Counted from the first letter of the stretch, positions 21,979 through 30,129 are shown. The stretch: 40,807 nucleotides of DNA from CAZAMI01 sp964627805 (GCA_964627805.1 CAZVLA010000035.1:1-40807); one strand, 5' to 3'. Numbers and translations: made by a program. The notes: generated by a model from the sequence alone, not told the origin.

Positions 21979-22238
21979 GGGATCCGACGTCTATTATTAG
22001 GAGGATACTAGCCACTGAGAAAGCCATAAACTACATAGAGAACCATAATACGTTAGTATTCATAGTTGATTTAAAAGCTAATAAACATGAGATAAGGAGG
22101 GCTGTCGAGGAGTTGTTCGGTGTTAAGGTGGTTAAGGTAAGGACATTAATAACACCTAAGGGAGAGAAGAAGGCATACGTAAGGTTATCACCCGAGTATA
22201 AAGCTAGTGAGATAGCTTCTAGATTAGGTATATTGTGA
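21975..22238 (+). CDS. rpl23: Large-subunit ribosomal protein uL23
   Basis: The 87-residue product is uL23, the docking site for SRP at the exit tunnel. Conserved parts are Thr-Glu-Lys-Ala near 15-18, Asn-Thr-Leu-Val-Phe-Ile-Val-Asp near 25-32 and Lys-His-Glu-Ile-Arg-Arg-Ala-Val-Glu-Glu-Leu-Phe-Gly near 36-48. The start is TTG at 21975, overlapping the uL4 stop, so translation is coupled. Confidence 0.95.
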   Translation: MRDPTSIIRRILATEKAINYIENHNTLVFIVDLKANKHEIRRAVEELFGVKVVKVRTLITPKGEKKAYVRLSPEYKASEIASRLGIL

Positions 22239-22249
22239 GGTGGTAAGTT

Positions 22250-22972
22250 ATGGGCAAGAGAATTCTTGTACAGCGTCAGGGAAGGGGCACTTCAACCTTT
22301 AGATCGCCTAGTCACTTAAGAGTAGCACCAGCTAAGTACCCACCATTAAGTGATAAGACCCTAAAGGGTTACGTACTGGACCTAATTCATGACCCAGGTA
22401 GGTGGGTACCTCTAGCACTTATAGAGCTTGAGGACGGTACTAGATACTACATACCGGCGGCTGAGGGCATGTATGTAGGTCAGGAGGTGTATATAGGCCC
22501 TAACGCACCAATAGCTGTAGGTAATACCTTGCCATTAGCTAATATACCGGAGGGTACGAAGGTATATAACGTCGAGTTAAGACCCGGAGACGGAGGTAAG
22601 TTAGCTAGGCAAGCAGGTAGTTACGCAGTCGTACTTGGGAGAACAGGTAAGTATACCATACTCCTACTACCTAGTGGTAAGCATAAGGAGGTCATAAGTA
22701 CGGCAAGAGCTACTATAGGAGTACCAGCAGGTGTGGGTAGGACTGAGAAACCATTACTCAAGGCGGGTGCTTCGTACTATAAGTATAAAGCTAAAGCAAC
22801 TAAGTGGCCCAGAGTTAGGGGTGTGGCAATGAACGCGGTAAGCCATCCACATGGCGGAGGACATCACCAGAGCGTATCGTTCCCATCAACCGTTAGTAGG
22901 AACGCACCACCGGGTAGGAAGGTAGGTCACATAGCTGCTAGGAGAACTGGTAGGAAGAAAGGAGCGCATTGA
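22250..22972 (+). CDS. rpl2: Large-subunit ribosomal protein uL2
   Basis: The 240-residue product is uL2, essential for subunit joining and the peptidyl-transferase centre. It shows Gly-Arg-Gly-Thr-Ser-Thr-Phe near 11-17 and the C-terminal Val-Arg-Gly-Val-Ala-Met-Asn-Ala-Val-Ser-His-Pro-His-Gly-Gly-Gly with the key histidine near 205. The gene ends the operon here; uS19, which normally follows, is absent. Beyond its stop the opposite strand carries a C/D sRNA candidate. Confidence 0.96.
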   Translation: MGKRILVQRQGRGTSTFRSPSHLRVAPAKYPPLSDKTLKGYVLDLIHDPGRWVPLALIELEDGTRYYIPAAEGMYVGQEVYIGPNAPIAVGNTLPLANIPEGTKVYNVELRPGDGGKLARQAGSYAVVLGRTGKYTILLLPSGKHKEVISTARATIGVPAGVGRTEKPLLKAGASYYKYKAKATKWPRVRGVAMNAVSHPHGGGHHQSVSFPSTVSRNAPPGRKVGHIAARRTGRKKGAH

Positions 22973-22985
22973 TTTTAAATTAACT

Positions 22986-23038
22986 ACCTCAGTAAGTTAC
23001 GTACATCATCAATCAATGCTTGCACCCCTCATCACCGG
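22986..23038 (-). ncRNA. Candidate C/D box sRNA overlapping the stop codon of the cytidylyltransferase gene
   Basis: On the minus strand the order is C (GTGATGA, 23035-23029), a 12-base guide, D' (TTGA, 23016-23013), C' (TTGATGA, 23012-23006), a 13-base guide, and D (CTGA, 22992-22989). ACC before C and GGT after D can form a short terminal stem with one unpaired G. The TGA stop of the upstream gene (23034-23032) lies within the C box. The guides are complementary to UGCUUGCACCCC and UAAGUUACGUACA; I do not recognise the targets. The RNA could be processed from the 3' end of the mRNA. GGTGATGA-like words are common here as ribosome binding sites, so the full set of boxes is the main evidence. 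Confidence 0.65.
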
Positions 23039-23739
23039 TCTTCAATACAGTACTTACGAATTATCTTATTAATTATACCTGTTGTTGAGTAACTCTCATT
23101 ACCTATTCTCCTAGGTAACCTAATAACATCTATGTTAATACCTAACTCACTAGCTTTCCTTTCAATCATTAACTCCTCAATAGGTTGGTCAGGTCCTAAG
23201 ACGACCATATCTGGTTTAATACGTTCTATAGGTTTTGAAAGGTCCTCCTCATCTCCGAGTAGGGCTTTATAGACGTACTTAATAGCTGATACTAACTCTA
23301 ATCTATGTTCTTGAGGTAGTATAGGTTCCCTACCCTTTAACTTCATAACATTCTTATCAGTAGCTACTACGGCATATACGAGACCGTACTTAGATGCTTC
23401 ACGTACGTAGTGTATATGACCTGGATGTAGGATATCGAAGGTACCACCTACTAACACTTTCTTAGGTCTCTCCCTAACCCACTCAATATCTATGAATCCT
23501 AAGAACTTAAGTGCGTCAAGTAATCCCTCAGTATATGATATACATGCTAATGATGTCACGTAATCACCTCTACTGAAGTAGTATTTAGAGTCTTCTAAGT
23601 AAGTACGAGCTAATTCCAGAACGTACCTCTCCTTATCGCCTCCCCTGAATGTCCCTAAAGCATTACCCAGCGCTTTCTCAACCATTCTTATGTATGTTAA
23701 TATCCTAGAAGCTACCTTCTCATTCTCTGCAGTACTCAC
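23032..23739 (-). CDS. DUF357 domain fused to a cytidylyltransferase, likely archaeal FAD synthase (RibL-like)
   Basis: The 235-residue product has two parts. Residues 1-88 are helical and match DUF357, with Tyr-Leu-Glu-Asp-Ser-Lys-Tyr-Tyr-Phe and Tyr-Thr-Glu-Gly-Leu-Leu-Asp-Ala-Leu. Residues about 92-235 are a nucleotidyltransferase with Gly-Gly-Thr-Phe-Asp-Ile-Leu-His-Pro-Gly-His near 97-107 and a closing Ser-Tyr-Ser-Thr-Thr near 216-220. The Gly-Thr-Phe-Asp and His-x-Gly-His motifs are those of the family that includes archaeal FAD synthase, which makes FAD from FMN and CTP. Other substrates of this superfamily (phosphopantetheine, CDP-alcohols) cannot be excluded. The start overlaps dphB by 20 bases and the stop overlaps a guide-RNA candidate. 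Confidence 0.8.
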   Translation of the reverse strand: MSTAENEKVASRILTYIRMVEKALGNALGTFRGGDKERYVLELARTYLEDSKYYFSRGDYVTSLACISYTEGLLDALKFLGFIDIEWVRERPKKVLVGGTFDILHPGHIHYVREASKYGLVYAVVATDKNVMKLKGREPILPQEHRLELVSAIKYVYKALLGDEEDLSKPIERIKPDMVVLGPDQPIEELMIERKASELGINIDVIRLPRRIGNESYSTTGIINKIIRKYCIEDR

Positions 23740-24502
23740 GATTAACCACCTTAAGCATCTCCTCCTCCATAAAATGAAGCTTAGGAGATGTTATTATTAG
23801 GGACTGAGGCACTTCAGATATTACTAACTCACGTAACTCCCCTAATCTCCTAACGCATATTACTTGCTTACTAGAACCTAAGGCAGCAGTAACTACTCCT
23901 AACCTATCCTCCTTAATAACTCCCTCCCCTCTCCTAGCTTCTATGTTAAATAATATCTCAAGTGCTTCGTGAGCCCTCATGAATACACCCTTCTCAGCAT
24001 CTAAGTCAAGTAGTAGTAAGGTATGTAAGTTCCTACTATCGTTCTCCTTAACGACGTCGTAAGGATACTCAGAAACTATACCTTCTCTAGGATATACTAC
24101 GGTAGCTATCTTACCTAACTTATAAATCATTAGGCCTGATAGTGTTAATGCATTAGGCACTACACTAATTCCAGGAATAACCTCGAATTCATACCCTCTC
24201 TTAACAACCTCAATAATTACGGATACATGCGTAGTAGCAACTAAGGGATCACCAGGAACTAGTAATGCTACATCACCCTCCCTTAAAGCATTAATTATTA
24301 CTTCAGCAGACCTATTCTCTAATTCATACCTACTTAGGGGTATAATATCGTCCCTACCTATAATCTCTACTAAGTCACTATTAACTAGGAGGTTAGTGTA
24401 CTTATCTATGAAGACTTTCTTGACTGATCTAACTACTTTAAGTGCTCTCAAGGTAATTAAGTCAGGACTTAAGCCTACACCAACTAAGTAGAATTTACCC
24501 AA
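23720..24502 (-). CDS. dphB: Diphthine synthase DphB
   Basis: DphB methylates the 3-amino-3-carboxypropyl histidine of elongation factor aEF2 with S-adenosylmethionine to form diphthine. The product, about 260 residues, begins Gly-Lys-Phe-Tyr-Leu-Val-Gly-Val-Gly-Leu and has the tetrapyrrole-methylase-type Val-Pro-Gly-Asp-Pro-Leu-Val-Ala-Thr-Thr-His near 83-93 and Val-Ile-Pro-Gly-Ile-Ser near 109-114. The TTG at 24502, seven bases after GAGGTGG, fits the family's usual N-terminus better than the ATG five codons earlier at 24517. It overlaps the upstream unknown gene by eight bases. Confidence 0.93.
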   Translation of the reverse strand: MGKFYLVGVGLSPDLITLRALKVVRSVKKVFIDKYTNLLVNSDLVEIIGRDDIIPLSRYELENRSAEVIINALREGDVALLVPGDPLVATTHVSVIIEVVKRGYEFEVIPGISVVPNALTLSGLMIYKLGKIATVVYPREGIVSEYPYDVVKENDSRNLHTLLLLDLDAEKGVFMRAHEALEILFNIEARRGEGVIKEDRLGVVTAALGSSKQVICVRRLGELRELVISEVPQSLIITSPKLHFMEEEMLKVVNREYCRE

Positions 24503-24953
24503 TGTTAACCACCTCATAACCTAAGTAACTAAGTTCCAGCGCGTTACATCCTAGAATTCCCTTTAAACTACTTAATAATCTATTAATGTCCTCACTAATA
24601 CTATTCATGTTAACTCTAAATATTGCTGATATACTATCCTTCTTAATAGCTACTTCAGCCCCCATTCTAACTAAATCATTATATATCCTAGTCATGAAGT
24701 CCTTAGCAGGTAAGTTACTACTTATTAGGAACTCGATTCTAATCCATAATACTCTAGAGAGTAGGGGTACGTACCTAATTATGATATTCACTTTATCTAA
24801 GTACTTGCATTTACTTACTCTTAGAGCTAGTAATAATAAGTTACATCCCAGTTCATCAGCTTCACTAGCTACCCAAAGTACCTCATCCTTAGATATGGGT
24901 ACTAACGTACTTAGTTCCTCAGCTACCTCCTCAATACCCTTACCTACGATCAG
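24495..24953 (-). CDS. Unknown protein upstream of dphB; likely non-standard (CTG) start
   Basis: I do not recognise the family. The only standard start in frame is a GTG at 24791, giving 98 residues. However, the frame is open for about 60 more codons upstream and reads like real protein (for example Gly-Ile-Glu-Glu-Val-Ala-Glu-Glu-Leu and Asp-Glu-Val-Leu-Trp-Val-Ala). A TAA blocks it at about 24983-24981. A CTG at 24953 follows an AGGGGG site by seven bases and would give 152 residues. The product looks alpha/beta and soluble. The 3' end overlaps dphB, so it belongs to the same operon. A sequencing error or an ATA/ATT start are alternatives. Confidence 0.55.
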   Translation of the reverse strand: MIVGKGIEEVAEELSTLVPISKDEVLWVASEADELGCNLLLLALRVSKCKYLDKVNIIIRYVPLLSRVLWIRIEFLISSNLPAKDFMTRIYNDLVRMGAEVAIKKDSISAIFRVNMNSISEDINRLLSSLKGILGCNALELSYLGYEVVNIG

Positions 24954-25042
24954 GTGGTACCCCCTAAAGTATATTATTGGTTACTTAAGTACGTATGGTT
25001 AGTAATTCATAATTAATGAAATATTTTTAAAGTTAAGTAGGG

Positions 25043-25051
25043 CTTTAATTA
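25043..25051 (+). promoter_or_regulatory. TATA box of the gatCAB-phosphatase operon
   Basis: CTTTAATTA lies about 50 bases before the gatC TTG, predicting a leader near 22 bases that holds GAGGGGTG (25082-25089), the ribosome binding site that decides the TTG start at 25096. Confidence 0.5.
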
Positions 25052-25095
25052 AAAACCCAGCAGTACTTAACGATAGTGAGTGAGGGGTGTTAGTA

Positions 25096-25386
25096 TTGAG
25101 TGAAGAGGAGTTACGGGAGTGGGTGAGGAGGGTCAGTAGGTTAGCACTAATTGAGATTAGACCTGAGGAGGAGAGTTCATTAATTAATGATTTTAAGAGA
25201 ATTATTGAGTTCTTCAATAAGTTACAGGAGGTTAATGTTGAGGGTGTTGAACCATTATTTATGGTCCCTAAGGAGGAAATCATTGTTAGGAATGACGTAG
25301 TTGGTAAGTGCTTAAATCGTGAGGAGTTTATGGTTAATGTTAAGGAGAGGATTAACGGTTACGTTAAGGGACCCAAGATAGTGTAG
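25096..25386 (+). CDS. gatC: Aspartyl/glutamyl-tRNA amidotransferase subunit C
   Basis: GatC holds GatA and GatB together in the enzyme that turns mischarged Asp-tRNA(Asn) or Glu-tRNA(Gln) into the amide form. The 96-residue product shows Val-Ser-Arg-Leu-Ala-Leu-Ile-Glu-Ile-Arg, Phe-Lys-Arg-Ile-Ile-Glu-Phe-Phe-Asn-Lys-Leu and Val-Glu-Gly-Val-Glu-Pro-Leu, the usual GatC pattern. I start at TTG 25096, seven bases after GAGGGGTG; a GTG at 25087 lies within that site. gatA follows after 11 bases. Confidence 0.93.
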   Translation: MSEEELREWVRRVSRLALIEIRPEEESSLINDFKRIIEFFNKLQEVNVEGVEPLFMVPKEEIIVRNDVVGKCLNREEFMVNVKERINGYVKGPKIV

Positions 25387-25397
25387 GGTGTTTATTA

Positions 25398-26867
25398 ATG
25401 GAGGTCCCTACATTAGCATCCGTTATTGAAGAGATACGATCAAGACCTAAATTACTTACTGAATATATTGAGGAAATCTATGAGAGGATTAATAGGGTTG
25501 AGCCTATACTGAGGGCATACATTACTATAAGACCTAAGGAAGAGGTACTAAGGGATGCTAAAGTAGTTATTGAGAAGTTAAGGAGTGGTGAGGCAGGTAA
25601 GTTAGCAGGTGCATTAGTAGCTATTAAGGATAACATAGTCACTAAAGGCTTAAGGACTACTTGCGCATCAAGGATGCTTAAGGACTTCATACCCCCCTAC
25701 AACGCAACTGTAGTTGAGAGGCTCTTAAGTAATGACGCCATAATAATAGGTAAGACGAACATGGATGAGTTCGCTATGGGTTCAACAACTGAGAATAGTG
25801 CCTTCTATCCCACTAGGAATCCATGGGATACTAATAGGGTACCTGGTGGGTCATCCGGTGGTAGTGCAGTTGCTGTATCAGCGTTAGAAGCCCTAGCATC
25901 TCTAGGTTCAGATACTGGCGGATCCGTTAGAGCACCAGCAGCTTTCACTGCTACAGTAGGTCTGAAGCCTACGTACGGGTTAGTTAGTAGGTATGGTTTG
26001 ATAGCGTACGCAAGTAGTATGGATCAGATAGGACCTATTTGTAGGTCAGTGGTCGATACTGCATTAATACTAGACGTAATTGCCGGTAAAGATGGTAAGG
26101 ACGCTACATGCATTGGTGTGAGGAAGTGTAACTACGTAGATGAAGTTAGGGAGGGTATTAATGATGGTGTTAAAGCTAAGTTAGTAGTTATTGAGGAGAT
26201 GGTTAGTGAGGGTGTAGAGCCAGTTATTAAGGCGTCATTTGAGAGGACTTTAAGGAAGTTAGAAGCTAATGGATTCTCAGTATCTTGGGTTTCTGAGCAA
26301 ATCATTAAGTACTCATTACCTGCTTACTACATAATAGCTATGGGTGAAGCTAGCTCAAACCTAGCTAGGTATGACGGGTTAAGGTACGGGCTGCATCATA
26401 GTGTGGAGGGGCTTTCATGGTATGAAGTATTCTCTAAGGTACGTAGTGAGGGGTTTGGGAGGGAGGTTAAGAGGAGGATATTAGTGGGTACTTACGTATT
26501 AAGTGCTGGTTATTATGATGCTTACTACTTAAGGGCATCTAAGGTTAGGAGAGTGATTAGGGATCGTTTAAAGGATTTACTAAGGAGGTATGACTTCATA
26601 GTATCACCTACAATGCCCGTCCTACCCCCTAAGTTAGGTGAGAGGATAGTTGACCCACTTAAGTTATACGCCATAGATGTAGAGACTGTAGTAGCTAATC
26701 TAGCAGGATTACCGGCCATTTCAGTACCTTCAGACTTCATAAGTAACCTACCTGTTGGTTTCCAGATCATGGGTGACGAATTTAGCGAGTGCTACCTACT
26801 TAAAGTATCAGCATTTATTGAATCAATACTCAAGGTATCACCTACAGCGCCTTCGTGGGTGATGTGA
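25398..26867 (+). CDS. gatA: Aspartyl/glutamyl-tRNA amidotransferase subunit A
   Basis: GatA is the amidase subunit that frees ammonia from glutamine or asparagine. The 489-residue product has the full catalytic Ser-cisSer-Lys triad region: Val-Ala-Ile-Lys-Asp-Asn-Ile near 74-80, and the Gly/Ser-rich Gly-Gly-Ser-Ser-Gly-Gly-Ser-Ala-Val-Ala followed by Ser-Asp-Thr-Gly-Gly-Ser-Val-Arg-Ala-Pro-Ala near 151-180. Its last codon abuts the gatB ATG, so gatCAB is one coupled unit. The presence of GatCAB suggests that Asn-tRNA is made by transamidation in this organism; Gln-tRNA in archaea is usually made by GatDE. Confidence 0.96.
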   Translation: MEVPTLASVIEEIRSRPKLLTEYIEEIYERINRVEPILRAYITIRPKEEVLRDAKVVIEKLRSGEAGKLAGALVAIKDNIVTKGLRTTCASRMLKDFIPPYNATVVERLLSNDAIIIGKTNMDEFAMGSTTENSAFYPTRNPWDTNRVPGGSSGGSAVAVSALEALASLGSDTGGSVRAPAAFTATVGLKPTYGLVSRYGLIAYASSMDQIGPICRSVVDTALILDVIAGKDGKDATCIGVRKCNYVDEVREGINDGVKAKLVVIEEMVSEGVEPVIKASFERTLRKLEANGFSVSWVSEQIIKYSLPAYYIIAMGEASSNLARYDGLRYGLHHSVEGLSWYEVFSKVRSEGFGREVKRRILVGTYVLSAGYYDAYYLRASKVRRVIRDRLKDLLRRYDFIVSPTMPVLPPKLGERIVDPLKLYAIDVETVVANLAGLPAISVPSDFISNLPVGFQIMGDEFSECYLLKVSAFIESILKVSPTAPSWVM

Positions 26868-28322
26868 ATGAGTAATGAGGTAATGATAGGTCTTGAGATT
26901 CATGTACAGATAACGTCACTTAAGACTAAGCTATTCTGTTCGTGCCCAGCGGACTATAGGGGTAAGGAACCGAATACTAACGTATGTCCGGTGTGCTTGG
27001 GTCTTCCAGGGTCATTGCCTGTATTTAACATGAGGGCACTTAGAGAAGCTATTAAGGTAGCGTTAGCCCTCAACATGAATATATCAGATTACTTAGTATT
27101 CACTAGGAAGCATTACTTCTACCCAGACCTACCTAAGAACTATCAAATATCGCAGTACGACGGTATAGGCTCAACACCAATAGCTAGAGGTGGTTACATA
27201 ATGATTAAGGTTAATGGGAATTTAAAGAAGGTTAGGATTAGGAGGATAAATATCGAGGAAGATCCTGGTAGGATAGTCTACCCATTCGCCTCAGCAGCTA
27301 AGAGCCCCTACGTAATGATTGATTATAATAGATCAGGCATAGCGTTACTTGAGATAGTTACCGAGCCTGACCTCACATCACCTAGGGAGGCTAGGGAGTT
27401 CGTTAGGAAGTTAGCTTCGATACTAGAGCACCTAGGGGTGTGTAACCCTAGGCTAGAGGGTGCGTTGAGAGTTGATGCTAATGTCTCAGTAAGGGGTGGT
27501 GAGAGAGTTGAGATAAAGAATATAGGGTCCGTAAGGGATGTTGAGAAAGCCTTAAGTTATGAGATAACTAGGCAATTAGCTATTGTGAAGTCAGGCGGTA
27601 AGGTAGTGAGGGAAACAAGACATTGGGATAAGAGTAGGGGTGTGACGGTTAGTGCTAGAGTTAAGGAGCTCGAGGAGGACTATAGGTACTTCCCCGACCC
27701 AGACCTACCAGTAATTAGAGTGAGTAAGGGGCTTATTGATGAGGTAAGGAAGGAATTACCTGAGCTACCCGATGAGAGGATAACTAGATTTATTAGAGAC
27801 TATGGATTAAGTGAGTACCTAGCTTCGGTACTGGTGATGGAGAGTAAATTACTGGCGGATTACTTTGAGGATGTTGTTAATGTATGTAGATACCCTAGAC
27901 TCATAGCTTCAATATTAATTAATGAATTCCTTAGATGGATTGATGAAGCTAAGATAGATATTAATGAAGGTATTAGGAGGCTTAGTAAGGATAGGTTGTG
28001 TTACGTAATTAATCTTTATAGCGAGGGTAAGATAAGTACTAAGCTACTTAAGGAGTACGTTAAGAGAATCGTACTAGAGGATATCGATCCTAAGGATCTC
28101 GTTAAGGAGGGGTTAACTGTATTAAGTAGTGAGGAATTCATAGAGAGGATAGTTGATGAAGTATTTAGGGAGTACCGTAAGGCAGTGGAGGATGCACTCA
28201 AAAACCCTAAAGCTATTAACTTCCTCGTAGGTCAAGTAATGAGGAAAACTAGGGGTAGAGCTGATCCTAAGTTAGTTAATGAAATCATTAGGAGGAGGTT
28301 GATAAGTGTTGAGCGTGGCTGA
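26868..28322 (+). CDS. gatB: Aspartyl/glutamyl-tRNA amidotransferase subunit B
   Basis: GatB is the kinase and transamidase subunit that binds the mischarged tRNA. The 484-residue product has Gly-Leu-Glu-Ile-His-Val-Gln near 7-13, a zinc-type cysteine group (Cys-Ser-Cys and Cys-Pro-Val-Cys-Leu-Gly-Leu-Pro-Gly) near 23-47, and Lys-His-Tyr-Phe-Tyr-Pro-Asp-Leu-Pro-Lys-Asn-Tyr-Gln near 85-97. The C-terminal YqeY-like tail has Asn-Phe-Leu-Val-Gly-Gln-Val-Met. It starts at once after gatA, and its 3' end overlaps the phosphatase gene by 17 bases. Confidence 0.96.
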   Translation: MSNEVMIGLEIHVQITSLKTKLFCSCPADYRGKEPNTNVCPVCLGLPGSLPVFNMRALREAIKVALALNMNISDYLVFTRKHYFYPDLPKNYQISQYDGIGSTPIARGGYIMIKVNGNLKKVRIRRINIEEDPGRIVYPFASAAKSPYVMIDYNRSGIALLEIVTEPDLTSPREAREFVRKLASILEHLGVCNPRLEGALRVDANVSVRGGERVEIKNIGSVRDVEKALSYEITRQLAIVKSGGKVVRETRHWDKSRGVTVSARVKELEEDYRYFPDPDLPVIRVSKGLIDEVRKELPELPDERITRFIRDYGLSEYLASVLVMESKLLADYFEDVVNVCRYPRLIASILINEFLRWIDEAKIDINEGIRRLSKDRLCYVINLYSEGKISTKLLKEYVKRIVLEDIDPKDLVKEGLTVLSSEEFIERIVDEVFREYRKAVEDALKNPKAINFLVGQVMRKTRGRADPKLVNEIIRRRLISVERG

Positions 28323-29241
28323 CGTAATTAAGTCTTCTTTAAGTGTAATAATAGATAATTATGAATCGCTTAGTAAAGCACTGAGTCAATATACTCAATT
28401 ACTTAAGGATGAGTATGAGCGATTAGGTAGGATTAGGAAGGATAAGGTGAGGAGCAGGTATGTAATTGTAGGTGATATACACGGTGATTACGGGATGTTA
28501 ATGTACATACTAAGTAAGGTAAGTACGGAGTCACTTAGTAAGGGAGATACGCACCTGGTATTCTTGGGTGATATCATTGACCGCGGGATACATCAGCTTG
28601 AATCATTGATAGCCGTGCTTGAGGTTAAGTCTAGGTATCCGGAATCGGTTACTTTTTTAAGAGGTAATCACGAACCACCACCGGACCTAATGCCTTACCC
28701 TCATGACTTCCCTGATAAGCTAATGAGTAGGTACGGATACGTTAATGGGAGAGAGCTCTACATGAGGTTCTTAAATCTCTTCAATTATTTACCCCTAGTA
28801 CTCCTAGTAGAGAAAGAGTTTGCATCTATGCATGGAGGACTGCCTACCCAGACATATCAAAGAGCTAGTACTGTTTATGAGTACTTCCTAGGTCGTAATG
28901 AGTCCGAGGAGAGAAGGTTAATTGAGGAGATACTATGGAATGACCCCATAGAGGCAAACATAGTTAGCTCACCTTCACCTAGAGGTGCTGGGTATCTGTT
29001 CGGTAGTAAAGTTACTGATTGGTTCTTGAAGAAATTCAAATATAAGTTAGTGATTAGAGCGCATGAACCTGTTGATAGAGGATTTAAACTCAATCACGGA
29101 GGGAAGGTACTCACGCTCTTCAGTAGGTTAGGGCCCCCATACTTCAACTCATCAGCAGCCTACCTAGTACTCACGCTTGAGAAGGATGATTGGTGGAGAA
29201 GAATTCAAGACTACGTTAGGGTTAAGAGTGAGCAATTTTAG
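28306..29241 (+). CDS. PPP-family protein serine/threonine phosphatase
   Basis: The 311-residue product shows the metallophosphatase signature of the PPP family: Gly-Asp-Ile-His-Gly-Asp near 56-61, Leu-Gly-Asp-Ile-Ile-Asp-Arg-Gly near 86-93, Leu-Arg-Gly-Asn-His-Glu near 117-122 and Met-His-Gly-Gly-Leu near 179-183. These residues bind two metal ions. It probably removes phosphate from Ser/Thr in proteins. The GTG at 28306 lies seven bases after GGAGGAGG inside gatB, so it is translated with the gatCAB operon. The link to tRNA amidation is unclear; a role in regulating translation is only inference. Confidence 0.88.
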   Translation: MLSVADVIKSSLSVIIDNYESLSKALSQYTQLLKDEYERLGRIRKDKVRSRYVIVGDIHGDYGMLMYILSKVSTESLSKGDTHLVFLGDIIDRGIHQLESLIAVLEVKSRYPESVTFLRGNHEPPPDLMPYPHDFPDKLMSRYGYVNGRELYMRFLNLFNYLPLVLLVEKEFASMHGGLPTQTYQRASTVYEYFLGRNESEERRLIEEILWNDPIEANIVSSPSPRGAGYLFGSKVTDWFLKKFKYKLVIRAHEPVDRGFKLNHGGKVLTLFSRLGPPYFNSSAAYLVLTLEKDDWWRRIQDYVRVKSEQF

Positions 29242-29310
29242 TGAGAAGGTGTATAAATATTTTCATGAGGTTATTACTGGATAAATAAAAAGGTTGTTTA
29301 AGAAACTTAA

Positions 29311-29318
29311 GTTTATAA
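29311..29318 (+). promoter_or_regulatory. TATA box for the disulfide oxidoreductase gene
   Basis: GTTTATAA lies with its centre 39 bases before the ATG at 29354. Transcription would start near 29341, leaving a short leader with the strong site GGGGAGGG at about 29343-29350. Confidence 0.55.
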
Positions 29319-29353
29319 CCTTGAAAAGTGCCTTAGTAAGCTAGGGGAGGGAA

Positions 29354-30124
29354 ATGACGTATAATGACTGGATGAATCAAATGGATTCGCTCTTTACGGT
29401 AAGATTCACTAGAGATGACCTTGAGGCTCTTAAGCAGGCACTAAGTGATATGGTGGAGCCAGTAACTATCTATACGTTCGTGGACGATAGTTGTAGGTAC
29501 TGCGGTAATACAGTTGAATTAATTGATATACTAGCTAAGGCAAGCCCTAAAAGAGGTGATCGCAAGTTAATTAAGCACGTAGTGTTTAGCAGAAAGGAGA
29601 ATGAAGAGATGTTCATTAAGTTCGGTGTAAATAGAGTACCTACAGTTCTCCTCCTTAACGGGTATATAAGGTATGTAGGCATGCCCGCTGGTGAGGAGAT
29701 TAAGGGCCTTGTTGAAACAATAATAAGGATTAGTAGAGGTGAGTCCGGATTAAGTAGTAGGACTAAGGAGGTCCTAGGCAACTTAAAGGGTAAGGTAGTT
29801 ATTGAAGTACTTACGACACCACTATGTCCTTACTGCCCATACGCAGCATTACTAGCTAATATGTTCGCTTTTGAGTCATACATTAGAGGCTCTAAGGCTG
29901 TAGTTGGTGAGATTATCGAAGCATTCGAGAATCCGGATATAGCTGATAAGTACGGAATAATGAGCGTTCCAGCAGTAGCTATTAATGGTAGGTTAGAATT
30001 CATGGGTGTCCCCTATGAGGATCAATTACTGAACCGTGTAGTTAAGCATGCTAGTGAGTCATTTACTAAGGAATTTAAGGAGAAGTATATAAGGGATATA
30101 CTTAAATCGATGGAGGAATCCTAA
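29354..30124 (+). CDS. pdo: Protein disulfide oxidoreductase (tandem thioredoxin folds)
   Basis: PDO makes and shuffles disulfide bonds inside cells of hyperthermophiles, whose cytosolic proteins are often disulfide-rich. The 256-residue product has two thioredoxin-like units, each with a redox centre: Asp-Ser-Cys-Arg-Tyr-Cys-Gly near 45-51 and Pro-Leu-Cys-Pro-Tyr-Cys-Pro near 157-163. Each is followed by its cis-proline loop (Arg-Val-Pro-Thr and Ser-Val-Pro-Ala). It has no signal peptide, fitting a cytosolic role. It has its own TATA box and converges on cdvC with a five-base gap. Confidence 0.93.
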   Translation: MTYNDWMNQMDSLFTVRFTRDDLEALKQALSDMVEPVTIYTFVDDSCRYCGNTVELIDILAKASPKRGDRKLIKHVVFSRKENEEMFIKFGVNRVPTVLLLNGYIRYVGMPAGEEIKGLVETIIRISRGESGLSSRTKEVLGNLKGKVVIEVLTTPLCPYCPYAALLANMFAFESYIRGSKAVVGEIIEAFENPDIADKYGIMSVPAVAINGRLEFMGVPYEDQLLNRVVKHASESFTKEFKEKYIRDILKSMEES

Positions 30125-30129
30125 GATCT

